The position numbers were made by a program, and so were the translations under genes. A model generated the notes under the pieces. The model was not told the DNA's origin, did not search any database, and saw nothing but the letters and a program-made list of their open reading frames with translations. A stretch of 41,961 bases of DNA from Corallococcus sp. CA053C (GTDB lineage: Bacteria > Myxococcota > Myxococcia > Myxococcales > Myxococcaceae). Within the stretch, counting starts at the first letter, position 1. Each line of letters starts with the position of its first letter. Where the stretch lies: the NCBI RefSeq assembly GCF_003611675.1, contig NZ_RAWA01000033.1, positions 1 through 41,961 of the forward strand. Direction: 5' to 3'. Positions 1 through 8,871 of this stretch are shown piece after piece.

Positions 1-133
1 CCTTCCACTCCGCGGTGCGCCTTGCCCGGGGCCCCCCTGTGCCAACGCGTCGGCACGGCTCTTGAAGAGGGGTGTGAGCGTCGGACAGTGGTAGTGGTTC
101 AAGGGTCCAATACAGTCACGAGGGGGAACGCGG

Positions 134-325
134 ATGGGCAAGGCGGCTGGGGCGATGGGGTTGGTCTTCATGGTGGGTACCAGCGTTGTGGGATTGATGG
201 GCGCCACGGTGGGCAGCGGCATCGAGGCGGGCGTGCTGGGCATGGTCGGCCTCGCCCTCTATGGAGGCAGCGCGCTGCTCAACGGCAAGGCGACGGAGCA
301 GGTCGGCGTCGCGAAGCAGGCTTAA
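134..325 (+). CDS. Small hydrophobic membrane protein, unknown
   Basis: A 63-residue protein starting at the ATG at 134, preceded by a purine-rich stretch (gggggaa) at a suitable distance. Almost the whole chain is made of two glycine- and alanine-rich hydrophobic stretches (about residues 5-25 and 30-50), so it probably spans the inner membrane twice. The tail (about 50-63) is polar. I recognise no family. It stands alone, convergent with the phospholipase D gene, and a strong hairpin follows its stop codon. The start and strand are reasonable but rest only on the SD-like sequence and the hydrophobic composition. Confidence 0.5.
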   Translation: MGKAAGAMGLVFMVGTSVVGLMGATVGSGIEAGVLGMVGLALYGGSALLNGKATEQVGVAKQA

Positions 326-354
326 GTGCAGGCTGTAGGGCTGTAGGAATCACG

Positions 355-418
355 GGGCCTCGGGCCCGGACCAGGACGGGGAAGCGAAGCGCGCTTCTCC
401 CCTCCGGCCCGCGGGCCC
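355..418. terminator. Large imperfect hairpin between convergent genes
   Basis: The inner stem pairs GGGGAAGCG (378-386) with CGCTTCTCCCC (392-402, two-base bulge). The outer arms pair GGGCCTCGGGCC-type sequence (355-370) with CGGCCCGCGGGCCC (405-418). It lies between the 3' ends of the small membrane protein gene and the phospholipase gene, so it could terminate both. No U-tract is visible, which is common in such GC-rich genomes. Confidence 0.5.
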
Positions 419-451
419 CCGCTTCACGGCAGGTGCTTCACGGCTGGCGCT

Positions 452-2017
452 TCAGGGCTGACGCCGCTCCGCTTCCGGTGCGTTGCGAGGCTCTACTTCC
501 GTCGGCAGGCGCGGCGCGGCCACCTCGGGCACGGGCGGCGTCGCTGCTTCCGCGACGGGCCGAGGCTCCTCGGGGTGCTCGGCTTCCTGACGGCGCAGGC
601 GCAGGGCGCGGCTCCACAGGGCCACGCCGGCCCACGCGCAGAGGGCCGCCACCGGCACGGCGACGGCCTGCGGCCACCACAGCACCGCGCCCGCGAGCAC
701 CAGCGGCACCACGCCCGCGATGAAGACGACCTTGGACTCCGTGCGCCCCAGCTCGCGGTGGTTGGAGACGGCGGCGCCCACCGTATTGCCCAGGCGCATC
801 GCGCCCGCGGCCGCGCGGCTCACGCGGCCGCGCTGGCCGGAGGCGCCCCGCTGGGAGCGGGGAAGCGGACGCGGGTTCGCGGGCACGAGGCGCCGGTCCC
901 TGCCGCCGAGCACGACCTCCGTCGCGTGCTCCAGGTCCTGCATGTACATGGACTCCATCTGCCGGGCGAACTGGGTGTCCTCCACCGCCACGTCGATCTC
1001 GGAGTTGCCCAGCCAGCTCGCGGGGTTGAGGTTGGAGGAGCCCACGCGCGCCCACAGCCCGTCCGCCACCGCCGTCTTGGCGTGGAGCATGGTGCCGTTC
1101 CATTCATAGACGCGGATGCCCGCCTCCAGCAGGGGGCGGTAGCCGGCCTGGGTGAGGGGGCGCAGCACGGGGATGTCGCTGCTGCCGGGCACCAGCAGGC
1201 GCACGTCCACGCCGTCGCGCGAGGCGGCCCGCAGCGCCTGCACATAGGCGGCGGTGCCGACGAAGTACGCGTCCGTGAGCCACAGCCGCTTGCGGGCAAG
1301 GGACGCGATGAGCTGATCCACGCGGAACAGGCCCGCGCTCCACGGCACGCCGGCCACCACGCGCAGGGCCACCTCGCCCAGCGCCTCCGGGGCGCGGTCG
1401 GACAGACAGGCCTCCTCGTCCAACGCGGGCCCCACGGTGCCCCAGCCCTGGGCGAAGGCGCGCACGAGGTCCGCCACGGCGGGGCCGCGGATCTCCAGGC
1501 CGGTGTCGCGCCACGGGGCCACGCCCTTCTCCGGGACGCCCAGCCACTTGTGGCTCACGCACAGGCCGGAGACGAAACCCACCTCGCCGTCCACGGTGAG
1601 CGTCTTGCGGTGGTTGCGGCCCAGCCACGCCAGGGGCCGGTCGAACTGGAAGGGATTGAAGCAGCGCACCTCCACGCCCGCGTCGCGCAGCCTCAGCCAG
1701 AAGCCGCGGGACGCGTTGCCCTGGCAGCCCAGCCAGTCATAGAGGACGCGCACGCGCACGCCGTCGCGGGCGCGGGCCTCCAGGGCCTGCGCGAAGGAGC
1801 GGCCCACCTCGTCGTCCTCGATGATGTAGTTCTCGAAGAGGATGGAGCGGCGGGCCAGGTGGATGGCGGAGAGCCACGCGGGGTAGTTCTCACGCGCGTC
1901 GCGCAGCAGGTTCACGCAGTTGCCCGGCACGAGCGGCGCGCCCGCGGCCCGGGAGAAGACCTGCTCCGCCAGCCCGCGCTGGGGCCCGCTGATGCCCGTC
2001 GATTTCACGATGGCCAT
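452..2017 (-). CDS. Phospholipase D/cardiolipin synthase-like protein
   Basis: A 521-residue protein of the PLD superfamily with two HKD motifs: HRKTLTVD at 136-143, and HAKTAVAD at 312-319 followed by a GSSNLNPAS stretch. Two such half-sites make one active site that transfers phosphatidyl groups, as in cardiolipin synthases, or cleaves phosphodiesters. Unlike ClsA it has no N-terminal membrane anchor. Instead a hydrophobic double segment lies near residues 430-475, followed by a Glu/Pro-rich tail, so the catalytic part is probably cytoplasmic and tethered at its C-terminus. The ATG at 2017 has a GGAG-type ribosome site (tgaggaga) upstream. It appears to be a single-gene unit. The exact substrate cannot be read from the sequence. 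Confidence 0.85.
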   Translation of the reverse strand: MAIVKSTGISGPQRGLAEQVFSRAAGAPLVPGNCVNLLRDARENYPAWLSAIHLARRSILFENYIIEDDEVGRSFAQALEARARDGVRVRVLYDWLGCQGNASRGFWLRLRDAGVEVRCFNPFQFDRPLAWLGRNHRKTLTVDGEVGFVSGLCVSHKWLGVPEKGVAPWRDTGLEIRGPAVADLVRAFAQGWGTVGPALDEEACLSDRAPEALGEVALRVVAGVPWSAGLFRVDQLIASLARKRLWLTDAYFVGTAAYVQALRAASRDGVDVRLLVPGSSDIPVLRPLTQAGYRPLLEAGIRVYEWNGTMLHAKTAVADGLWARVGSSNLNPASWLGNSEIDVAVEDTQFARQMESMYMQDLEHATEVVLGGRDRRLVPANPRPLPRSQRGASGQRGRVSRAAAGAMRLGNTVGAAVSNHRELGRTESKVVFIAGVVPLVLAGAVLWWPQAVAVPVAALCAWAGVALWSRALRLRRQEAEHPEEPRPVAEAATPPVPEVAAPRLPTEVEPRNAPEAERRQP

Positions 2018-2417
2018 GCCGCGTCTCCTCAGGGCTCGAGCGGAACTCCTCCTCTACTCCAGGGCAGGGCCGTCCGCGAACAAGGTCCTCGCGGTGAGGT
2101 GGGTTCCCGGTCAGCCCCTCGCAAGCGACCCGCGAGCAGGGCTGCGCCGGCCCTCCAGGTGACAGCCAGGGCCCGGCGGGCCTGCCTTCCCCCGAGCGAC
2201 CCGGCTAGCGCCCGCGCCCAGGTCCCCCGTGCTTCCACCGGGCCCGTGCGCAGGGCGAGCCGGCGTGCTCGCGGTGTCACGGGGTAGGGAACGCTGCCCG
2301 CTGGGGTCTGCCGTGATCAACCTGTCCACGTACCGGAGGGCACCGACCTTCCGGACGATGCGCTGGAGGGACCCGCGGCCGCGGCGGACACAGGGGCCAC
2401 GGCCTGGAGGAGGTTGC
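2018..2417. other. Intergenic stretch, no supported gene
   Basis: About 400 bases between the phospholipase start and the treZ-like remnant. Open frames cross it on both strands, but their translations are Arg/Pro/Ala-rich shadow sequence without family resemblance. The left edge must hold the phospholipase promoter. The rest may be eroded DNA of the former trehalohydrolase gene, but I can see no recognisable residues upstream of about 2418. Confidence 0.4.
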
Positions 2418-2782
2418 ATGGGGATCGTTCCCGCATCGCTGTCGTTGGGCGCCCAGCCGCTGAGGACCCGGTGTTCGCGGCTCAACGCCACCCGGCTTGC
2501 CGGCGCGGTGCTGGGGCCGCAGGCGCTGGTGCTGCGCTATTCGGGCAGCGAGCAGGAGGGCGAGCGCCTCGTCTACCTCAACCCGAGCACGGGGCTGAAC
2601 GTGGAGCCCTGCCCCGAACCGCTGCTCGCGCCGCCTCCGGGAAAAGCTGGCGGCTGTTGTTGTCGAGTGATCAGGCCCGCTACGGCGGAATGGGCACGCC
2701 GCCCATTCCCGACGATGGACGGCTGCCATTACCCGGACAGACCGCGCTCGTACTGACGAGCGAGGAGGAGACGAAGGCGTGA
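2418..2782 (+). pseudogene. Remnant of treZ-like trehalohydrolase C-terminus
   Basis: Pieces of a DUF3459-type C-terminal domain, as found in malto-oligosyltrehalose trehalohydrolase, are scattered over two reading frames. Frame 2 gives EDPVFAAQR (about 2462-2488). Frame 3 then gives TRLAGAVLGPQALVLRY and NPSTGLNVEPCPEPLLAPPPG (about 2490-2646). Frame 2 resumes with SWRLLLSSDQARYGGMGTPP to the TGA at 2780-2782. Reconstruction needs one extra base near 2489 and one missing G in the run near 2640. The catalytic barrel is absent, so the copy is truncated as well as frameshifted. Its stop overlaps the GTG of the debranching enzyme gene, as in an old translationally coupled operon. Two sequencing errors could explain the frame jumps but not the missing 5' part. 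Confidence 0.7.
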
Positions 2783-4809
2783 ACCCCACTGCCCCTGCCC
2801 TGCCCCGCCTGTCATTCGATTGGAAGGATGGCGCCGACTTCGGCGTCGGTGTGCAACACGAGTGGCTGATGACCAACGGCCGCGGGGGCTACGCCTCGTG
2901 CACGGTGGTGGGCTGCAACACGCGCCGCTACCACGGCGTGTTCATCCCCACGCTGGAGAAGCTGGGCCGCACGGTGTTGATGGCGCGGCTGGAGCAGACG
3001 GCCCTGGTGGAGGGGCAGCACTACCGGCTGACGTCCGAGGAGCACGCGGACGGCACGTCCGTGGAGGACGGCGCCCGCCACCTGCGGCACTTCCACCTGG
3101 AGGGGCTCATCCCCGTCTGGGAGTTCGCGCTGGGCAAGGCCCGGCTCAGGCGGCGCTTCGTGATGGTGCACGGCGAGGACACGGTGTTCCTCCAGTGGGA
3201 GCACCTGTCCGGCCCGGAAGTGGTCCTGCACCTGCGCCCCTACCCCGTGCTGCGCCCACACGACGGGCCGCTGCTCAAGAGCGTGCCGGAGGCCATCGTC
3301 ACGCTGTGCGGGCCCTTGGTGGAGCTGCGCAACGGCGAGGACGGGCCGCGGATGCGGATGCGGTTGTATTCAGACGGGCCCACGCCCTTCGTGAGCCTGG
3401 AGGAGACGTCCCGGCCGCAGCACCTGCGCGTGGAGAAGGCGCGCGGGTATGACTTCACGGAGGTGCAGCACTCGCCGGGCTATTTCACCGCCACGCTGAA
3501 GCCGGGCGGCATGCTTGGCTTTGGCCTCACCACGGAGAGCGCGTCGCACCTGGAGCGGGAGCCGGCCGTGGTGTTCGAGCGCGAGCTGCTGCGGCAGCAG
3601 CGGCTGTTGGAGCACGCCCCGGAGCTGGCGCGCACGGGCGTGCCGGCGCGGCTGGTGCTGGCGGCGGATCAATTCATCATCGACCCGCCTAGGCCCGCGG
3701 ACGCGGCGTGGGCCCGGTCCATGGGCCTGGACGCGCGAAGCGTCATCGCGGGCTACCCGTGGTTCACCGACTGGGGCCGGGACACGATGATCAGCCTGGA
3801 CGGGCTGACGCTGGCCACCGGGCGCCACCGCGAGGCGGCGGCCATCCTGCGCACGTTCGAGCACTACGTTCGCGACGGCCTCATCCCCAACTACTTCCCG
3901 GACGGGGAGAACGACGGCGTCTACCACACGGCGGACGCGACGCTCTGGTTCTTCCACGCGGTGGACCGCTACCTGGAGGAGACCGGGGACGACTCGCTCC
4001 TGCGCGACCTGTTCCCCACGCTCAGCGACATCGTGGCGCACCACCAGAAGGGCACGCGCTTCAACATCGGGGTGGATCCAGAGGACGGGCTCTTGCGCCA
4101 GGGACAGGAGGGCTACCAGCTCACCTGGATGGACGCGAAGGTGGAGGGCTGGGTGGTGACGCCGCGCCGGGGCAAGGCGGTGGAGATCAACGCGCTGTGG
4201 TTCAACGCCCTGCGCCTGATGGCGGGTTGGGCGCATCGCCTGGGCCAGGACGCGGGCCCCTACCAGGCCGCCGCGGAGCGCGCGCAAGCCAGCTTCAACC
4301 AGCGCTTCTGGAACGAAGCGGCCGGGTGTCTCTTCGACGTGGTGGACGGAGAGGACGGCCGCGACGACGCGCTCGTGCGGCCCAACCAGGTGTTCGCCAT
4401 CTCCCTGCGGCACCCGGTGCTGAAGCGCGAGCGGTGGGCTCAGGTGCTGGACGTGGTGCGGCGCGAATTGGTGACGCCCGTGGGGCTGCGCAGCCTCGCG
4501 CCCGGCAGCAAGGACTACAAACCGAAGTACGACGGTGACCTGCGGGCACGCGACGCGGCCTACCACCAGGGCACGGTGTGGGGCTGGCTCATCGGGCACT
4601 ACGTGGACGCGACGCTGAAGGTGACGCCGGACCTGAAGGCGGCGCGCGCGCTGCTGGCGGGCCTGGAGGACCACCTGTCACACGCGGGCATCGGGCAGAT
4701 CTCGGAGATCTTCGACGCGTCGGAGCCCTACCATCCTCGCGGCTGCTTCGCCCAGGCGTGGAGCGTGGCGGAGGCGTTGCGGGTGTTCAGCAAGACGAAT
4801 CTCGGGTGA
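2779..4809 (+). CDS. Glycogen debranching enzyme (amylo-alpha-1,6-glucosidase type)
   Basis: A 676-residue protein with the bacterial/archaeal debranching-enzyme layout. An N-terminal beta-sandwich domain (about 20-260, with NGRGGYASCTVVG and NTRRYHG) binds glucan. A C-terminal (alpha/alpha)6 barrel (about 290-670) carries the hallmark PWFTDWGRDTMISLDGLTL, PNYFPDG, TWMDAKVEGW, EINALWFNAL and YHQGTVWGWLIG motifs. It removes alpha-1,6 branch stubs from glycogen or limit dextrins in the cytoplasm. The GTG at 2779 is preceded by gaggaggag and overlaps the stop of the treZ-like remnant, so it once belonged to a trehalose/glycogen operon. The PQQ dehydrogenase gene follows 33 bases later. Full length and key motifs look intact. 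Confidence 0.92.
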   Translation: MNPTAPALPRLSFDWKDGADFGVGVQHEWLMTNGRGGYASCTVVGCNTRRYHGVFIPTLEKLGRTVLMARLEQTALVEGQHYRLTSEEHADGTSVEDGARHLRHFHLEGLIPVWEFALGKARLRRRFVMVHGEDTVFLQWEHLSGPEVVLHLRPYPVLRPHDGPLLKSVPEAIVTLCGPLVELRNGEDGPRMRMRLYSDGPTPFVSLEETSRPQHLRVEKARGYDFTEVQHSPGYFTATLKPGGMLGFGLTTESASHLEREPAVVFERELLRQQRLLEHAPELARTGVPARLVLAADQFIIDPPRPADAAWARSMGLDARSVIAGYPWFTDWGRDTMISLDGLTLATGRHREAAAILRTFEHYVRDGLIPNYFPDGENDGVYHTADATLWFFHAVDRYLEETGDDSLLRDLFPTLSDIVAHHQKGTRFNIGVDPEDGLLRQGQEGYQLTWMDAKVEGWVVTPRRGKAVEINALWFNALRLMAGWAHRLGQDAGPYQAAAERAQASFNQRFWNEAAGCLFDVVDGEDGRDDALVRPNQVFAISLRHPVLKRERWAQVLDVVRRELVTPVGLRSLAPGSKDYKPKYDGDLRARDAAYHQGTVWGWLIGHYVDATLKVTPDLKAARALLAGLEDHLSHAGIGQISEIFDASEPYHPRGCFAQAWSVAEALRVFSKTNLG

Positions 4810-4842
4810 CGCCCGGACCTTTTCCACGGAGAGTTGCACGCC

Positions 4843-6147
4843 ATGCGCAATGGACTCGCGACCGTGGCCCTCGCCGCCCTCCTGCTGGGCACCACCCCTG
4901 AAGCGAATGGACAGACAGCCCGACCGAAGTCGAACCAGGAAGGAAACCTGGCCCCGGGTCGTGCGGGCGACAGTCAGCAGTCCGTGCCGCGACAGGGTGA
5001 CATCCCTCCGGGTGCCCCCGTGGAGACGGCGCCGCCCAACGTCCCGGAGTTCAAGCCCGCGTTCCCGGGGCAGACGCGCGCTCCCGCGGTGAAGACGCGC
5101 ACGCCCGTCGTGGTGACGGAGGTGGCCGCGGGCTTCAACAAGCCCTGGGCCATCGCCTTCCTTCCGGATGGCCGCTTCCTCGTCACGGAGAAGGCCACGG
5201 GGTCGCTCTACATCGTCACCGCCGCGGGCAAGAAGTCGCCCACGGTGGCGGGCCTCCCCAAGGTCGATGCGCGGGGACAGGGCGGGCTGCTGGATGTCGA
5301 AGTCGGGCCCGACTACGCGAAGAGCGGGCTCATCTACTGGACCTATTACGAGCCGCGGGAGGGCGGCAACGGGCTCGCGGTGGCGCGGGCGCGACTGGTG
5401 GACGGCCCCAAGCCACGCATTGAAGGCCTCCAGATAATCTTCCGCATGCAGCCCACGCTCGAGTCGACGCTGCACGCGGGCGGGCGGCTTGTCTTCACGC
5501 CGGACGGCAAGCTCTTCGTCACGCTGGGCGAGCGGTCCATCCTCCCGGGCCGCGTCCAGGCACAGGACCTCAAGAGCGACTTCGGCAAGATTGTCCGCAT
5601 CCACCCGGATGGCTCCATTCCCAAGGACAATCCCTTCGTGGGCCGAAAGGACGCGCGGCCGGAGATCTGGTCCTCCGGACACCGCAACGTCCTCTCCGCG
5701 GCGCTGGATTCAAAGCAGCGGCTCTGGACCGTGGAGATGGGACCGCGCGGCGGCGACGAGCTCAACCGCCCCGAGGCCGGCAAGGACTACGGCTGGCCCA
5801 CGATTGGCTATGGCGAGGAGTACTCGGGTGAACCCATCCACAAGACAACGCAGGCCGCCGGCATGGAGCAGCCTGTCTATTATTGGGACCCGGTGATTTC
5901 ACCCTCGGGGCTCACCATCTACTCGGGAGCGCTGTTCCCGGAGTGGAAGGGGAACTTCTTCATTGGCGGCCTGTCCAGTCAGGCGCTCGTGCGGCTCGTG
6001 GTGAAGGACGACCGCGTGGTGGGCGAGGAGCGCCTGCTCACGGAGCGCAACGAGCGGATCCGCGAAGTGGTCCAGGGACCCGACGGTGCGCTCTACGTGC
6101 TCACGGACGACTCGAACGGTCGCCTGTGGAAGCTCACGCCGGGTTGA
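4843..6147 (+). CDS. Secreted PQQ-dependent sugar dehydrogenase
   Basis: About 434 residues. The ATG at 4843 is chosen over an upstream TTG (4834) because it has gagag nine bases upstream and gives a clean signal peptide (hydrophobic residues 6-18, cleavage near ANG-Q). After a low-complexity linker (about 20-95) comes a soluble glucose/sorbosone dehydrogenase beta-propeller. Signatures are PWAIAFLPDGRFLVTEK, a conserved His in TLHAGGRLVFTPDG, FGKIVRIHPDGSIPKDNPF, WSSGHRN, GGDELNRPEAGKDYGWP and SPSGLTIYSG. Family members oxidise aldose sugars in the periplasm with PQQ and calcium. It follows the debranching enzyme closely and may be cotranscribed. The actual sugar is unknown. Confidence 0.88.
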   Translation: MRNGLATVALAALLLGTTPEANGQTARPKSNQEGNLAPGRAGDSQQSVPRQGDIPPGAPVETAPPNVPEFKPAFPGQTRAPAVKTRTPVVVTEVAAGFNKPWAIAFLPDGRFLVTEKATGSLYIVTAAGKKSPTVAGLPKVDARGQGGLLDVEVGPDYAKSGLIYWTYYEPREGGNGLAVARARLVDGPKPRIEGLQIIFRMQPTLESTLHAGGRLVFTPDGKLFVTLGERSILPGRVQAQDLKSDFGKIVRIHPDGSIPKDNPFVGRKDARPEIWSSGHRNVLSAALDSKQRLWTVEMGPRGGDELNRPEAGKDYGWPTIGYGEEYSGEPIHKTTQAAGMEQPVYYWDPVISPSGLTIYSGALFPEWKGNFFIGGLSSQALVRLVVKDDRVVGEERLLTERNERIREVVQGPDGALYVLTDDSNGRLWKLTPG

Positions 6148-6214
6148 CGTCCAAATTCCCGACGTGACTATAAAGCCCCCTGGGTGGTGGAGGACGTCAC
6201 CCAGGGGGGGACCC

Positions 6215-7162
6215 GTGGTCAAACTGCTCAAGCTCATCCACCACGGCAATTGGCCCCTGGCGCTGGGACTCTTGGCGCTTGGCATCTTCATCTCCTGGCT
6301 CGTCTCCTCGGCGGAGGAGCGGTCGAAGGACGAGAACTCCACTCCAACGCCCAGGGGACCCACGAAGTCCGCCAACGACACCCTGCTGGGCGCCTTCCAA
6401 CACACCCCCGCCGAACTGCCGCCTCCGAAGCAGGGGCTCGCCGCGCTGGGGAAGTGGAAGTCCGCGCTGGTGCTCCTCGCCGCGGCACCGATGCTGGCGC
6501 TCGGGGTTGCCCTGGCCATGCACCGCGGCGACGGGGGCCACCTCCACGTCGTGGCCGTCAGCGCCAACCCCGAGCAGGATGTCCGTCTGTGGGTGGATCA
6601 GGCGCGGGCGGTGCCGACCCTTCACGTCAGCCAGCACCTCGCCTTTCCGGTGTCGAGCGGGCGCCACGTCGTGGAGCTCAGGGACGCGGCGATGGACGAA
6701 TCCCAGCGCTTCATCATTGACATCCGCGAGGGCGACGCCCTCCTCCTGTCCGTTCATCCGGACCTGTGCGCCGTGCAGATCGACATGTCGACCCTCACCT
6801 ACGGCCGGCCCACGCGCTCCACGCCGACCGTGATGGGAGGCGTCGACGTGCGGACGCTCCCCGTGGTGGCCCGCTTCATCGACCCGGCGGTCCCCGTGGA
6901 CATCCCCCAGGACACCTATCTGTCCTTCCAGGAGATGCCGGACGCATTGGAGCCGGGCCGGACGGCCAGCCTGCTGACGCCCCTGCCCTGCTCCCTCGCC
7001 CGGGATGACCGGAGCATCTGGGTCGCGGCGCGGCAGCTCTTTCCCGGGCTCGACGACGCGGCCCAACGGGTGGGCTACACGGAGGAGGACCCCACCCGGA
7101 GTGAAGTCACGGCGATGGACAACGGGCAGCTGCTCGACCTCTTCCAGCGCCAGCGCCCCTGA
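6215..7162 (+). CDS. Two-TM protein of unknown function
   Basis: The GTG at 6215 follows a very strong purine run (cagggggggac) and avoids overlap with the preceding gene, giving about 315 residues. Segment 1 (about 10-30, including LALGLLALGIFISWLV) and segment 2 (about 85-105, including LVLLAAAPMLALGVALAM) are membrane helices separated by a polar loop rich in Pro, Thr and Glu. The remainder (about 110-315) is soluble and probably on the far side of the membrane. It is rich in beta-strand-like stretches and Asp/Glu, and resembles no family I can name. Convergent or divergent partners are lacking. It could be cotranscribed with the sugar dehydrogenase, from which 67 bases separate it. Confidence 0.65.
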   Translation: MVKLLKLIHHGNWPLALGLLALGIFISWLVSSAEERSKDENSTPTPRGPTKSANDTLLGAFQHTPAELPPPKQGLAALGKWKSALVLLAAAPMLALGVALAMHRGDGGHLHVVAVSANPEQDVRLWVDQARAVPTLHVSQHLAFPVSSGRHVVELRDAAMDESQRFIIDIREGDALLLSVHPDLCAVQIDMSTLTYGRPTRSTPTVMGGVDVRTLPVVARFIDPAVPVDIPQDTYLSFQEMPDALEPGRTASLLTPLPCSLARDDRSIWVAARQLFPGLDDAAQRVGYTEEDPTRSEVTAMDNGQLLDLFQRQRP

Positions 7163-7213
7163 GCGCTCGTCGCGCTGGCCTCGCCCACCCCGCCCTGCAT
7201 AGGGTGCGCCGTC

Positions 7214-7657
7214 ATGGCGACTCTGCGGTACTGGTTGATCAAGAGCGAGCCCTCCGTCTACGCGTACGCGCAGCTGGAAGCGGACGGCAGGACACAGTGG
7301 ACGGGCGTGCGCAACTTCGAGGCGCGCAACAACCTGCGGGCCATGACGCCCGGGGACCTGTGCCTCTACTACCACTCCAACGAGGACAAGGCCGTCGTGG
7401 GCGTCGCGTGCGTGCTCACGAAGCCGGGGCCGGATCCCACCGCGCCCGGTGAGGACTGGGCCTGCGTGGACGTGGGGCCCGTCGTGGCCTTCAGCGCCCC
7501 GGTGACGCTGGCCACCATCAAGGCCACGCCCGCGCTCAAGGACTTCCCGCTGCTCACCCGCAGCCGCCTGAGCGTGACGCCCACCCCCGCGGAGCACTTC
7601 CAGCTGCTCCTGAAGATGGGCCGCACGAAGCTGCCGAAGACGAAGGCCCGGCCGTGA
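7214..7657 (+). CDS. EVE-domain (PUA-like) protein
   Basis: A 147-residue protein that is a single EVE domain. It starts with YWLIKSEP, followed by [27 protein letters not shown] and VVGVACV, the conserved pocket residues of this fold. EVE domains are PUA-like modules that bind modified bases in nucleic acids. Stand-alone forms are widespread and their role is poorly defined. The segment [12 protein letters not shown] near the end is typical of the family. Its stop overlaps the start of the DUF4291 gene (GTGA), so the two are translationally coupled. Confidence 0.9.
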   Translation: MATLRYWLIKSEPSVYAYAQLEADGRTQWTGVRNFEARNNLRAMTPGDLCLYYHSNEDKAVVGVACVLTKPGPDPTAPGEDWACVDVGPVVAFSAPVTLATIKATPALKDFPLLTRSRLSVTPTPAEHFQLLLKMGRTKLPKTKARP

Positions 7658-8244
7658 GCGCCGCGCGCGAGGTCCGCGCCGACTTCGACCGCGCGTCCAT
7701 CGTGGTGTACCAGGCCTACGCGGACGCCATCGCGGACGTGGCGGTGGCGCAGCAGAAGTTCGGCCCGCCGTTCTCCCTGGGCCGGATGACGTGGATCAAA
7801 CCCAGCTTCCTGTGGCTGATGGAGCGCTCCAACTGGGGCCGCAAGAGCGGACAGGAGCGCACGCTCGCGGTGCGCATCAAACGCACGGGCTGGGAAGAGG
7901 CCCTGGCCGGCGCCGTCCTCACCAGCTACGAGCCCCAGGTGCACGGCTCACAGGACGCGTGGCGCAAGGCGTTCGACGCCGCGCCCGTCATCGTCCAGTG
8001 GGATCCGGAGCGCACCCTGAGAGGCGCGGGCCTTCCCCATGACAGCATCCAGGTGGGACTGAGCCGCGCCATCATCCAGCGCTTCGTGGACGAATGGACC
8101 GTCTCCATCACGGACCTGACGCCGCTCGTGACGAAGCTGCGCAAGCACCTGGACGACGGCCGCGCGGATCAGGCCACGCGCCTGCTGCCGAAGGAGGCTG
8201 TCTATCCGGTGCCGCCGGAGATCGCCCGCCGGCTGGGGATGTAA
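7654..8244 (+). CDS. DUF4291 family protein
   Basis: A 196-residue protein starting at the GTG at 7654, which overlaps the EVE gene stop by four bases. It matches the DUF4291 pattern: REVRADFD near the N-terminus, [16 protein letters not shown], then [18 protein letters not shown], and QWDPERTL followed by [17 protein letters not shown]. The domain fills almost the whole chain. The biochemical role of the family is unknown. Its tight coupling to an EVE protein, a presumptive modified-nucleic-acid reader, suggests a nucleic-acid-related job, but this is only inference from position. A strong hairpin follows. Confidence 0.85.
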   Translation: MSAAREVRADFDRASIVVYQAYADAIADVAVAQQKFGPPFSLGRMTWIKPSFLWLMERSNWGRKSGQERTLAVRIKRTGWEEALAGAVLTSYEPQVHGSQDAWRKAFDAAPVIVQWDPERTLRGAGLPHDSIQVGLSRAIIQRFVDEWTVSITDLTPLVTKLRKHLDDGRADQATRLLPKEAVYPVPPEIARRLGM

Positions 8245-8281
8245 CGGGGGGTTCTCAAAAACAGACGTCGGACGAGGCCAC

Positions 8282-8315
8282 CGCGTCCCGGGAGGACAAG
8301 CCCTCCTGGGACGCG
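8282..8315. terminator. Hairpin terminator between convergent genes
   Basis: CGCGTCCCGGGAGG (8282-8295) pairs with CCTCCTGGGACGCG (8302-8315) around a six-base loop, with a single G-U pair. It lies between the ends of the DUF4291 gene and the convergent NTF2-like gene, as expected for a bidirectional terminator. Confidence 0.65.
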
Positions 8316-8331
8316 ATGTTGGAGCAACTGC

Positions 8332-8871
8332 TTACTTCTTGCTCGCTTCGATGAAGCCGGCAGAGTCCTCGTAGAAGTGGTACTCGAGGATCTTGCCTTC
8401 CTTGACGATGATCTTCAGCGCCCAGTCGCTGGCGTAGGGCTTGCCCGTCGAGCGGATGTTGTGCACGAAGGAGCCGCTGGCGTACGCCACGTCGCCCTCG
8501 CCGATCAGGTGCTCCACCGAGAACGCCTTCGTGTCGAAGGCCTTGCCCATGTTCGCGACGAACTCCTTCGCGCCGGCCTTGCCGGTGTAGGTGCCGTGCA
8601 GCTGCTCACCCTTGCGGTCCGACGCCTTGCGCACCGCGGTGATGGCCGCGTCCTGGTGGAAGGTGTTGACGACGCCGTCGGCGTCGCCCTTGCCAAACGC
8701 TTCGAAGAAGCTCTTCAGGACGTCAGCGGAGCTCTTGGTGGTGGTGGTGGCAGCGGCGGTCATGGTCTTGCTCTTGGGGGCGGCGGCAGCAGCGGGCTTG
8801 GACTCCGCGGCGGCCTGGGTGGAAAGGGCGAGGGCGAAAACGAGGGCGGTCAGCGAAAGACGTGCCTTCAT
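8332..8871 (-). CDS. Secreted NTF2/SnoaL-like protein
   Basis: A 179-residue protein with a signal peptide (LSLTALVFALALSTQAAA, cleavage near residue 22), an Ala/Lys/Thr-rich linker, and one NTF2-like domain (about 48-178). The domain starts with VLKSFFEAFGKGDADGVVNTFH and ends with the strand pair WALKIIVKEGKILEYHFYED, typical of SnoaL-like folds. Such proteins bind or transform small hydrophobic molecules, but no catalytic residues can be assigned here. It is divergent from the AraC regulator gene across about 250 bases, so that regulator may control it. Its distance and strand give no firm link to the biosynthetic locus further right. Confidence 0.75.
   Translation of the reverse strand: MKARLSLTALVFALALSTQAAAESKPAAAAAPKSKTMTAAATTTTKSSADVLKSFFEAFGKGDADGVVNTFHQDAAITAVRKASDRKGEQLHGTYTGKAGAKEFVANMGKAFDTKAFSVEHLIGEGDVAYASGSFVHNIRSTGKPYASDWALKIIVKEGKILEYHFYEDSAGFIEASKK

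Noticed and set aside
2229-2756. 175-codon frame as an intact gene
   Set aside because: Only its middle (about 2490-2646) matches the trehalohydrolase domain. Its two ends are out of frame with the conserved residues, so it is part of a pseudogene.
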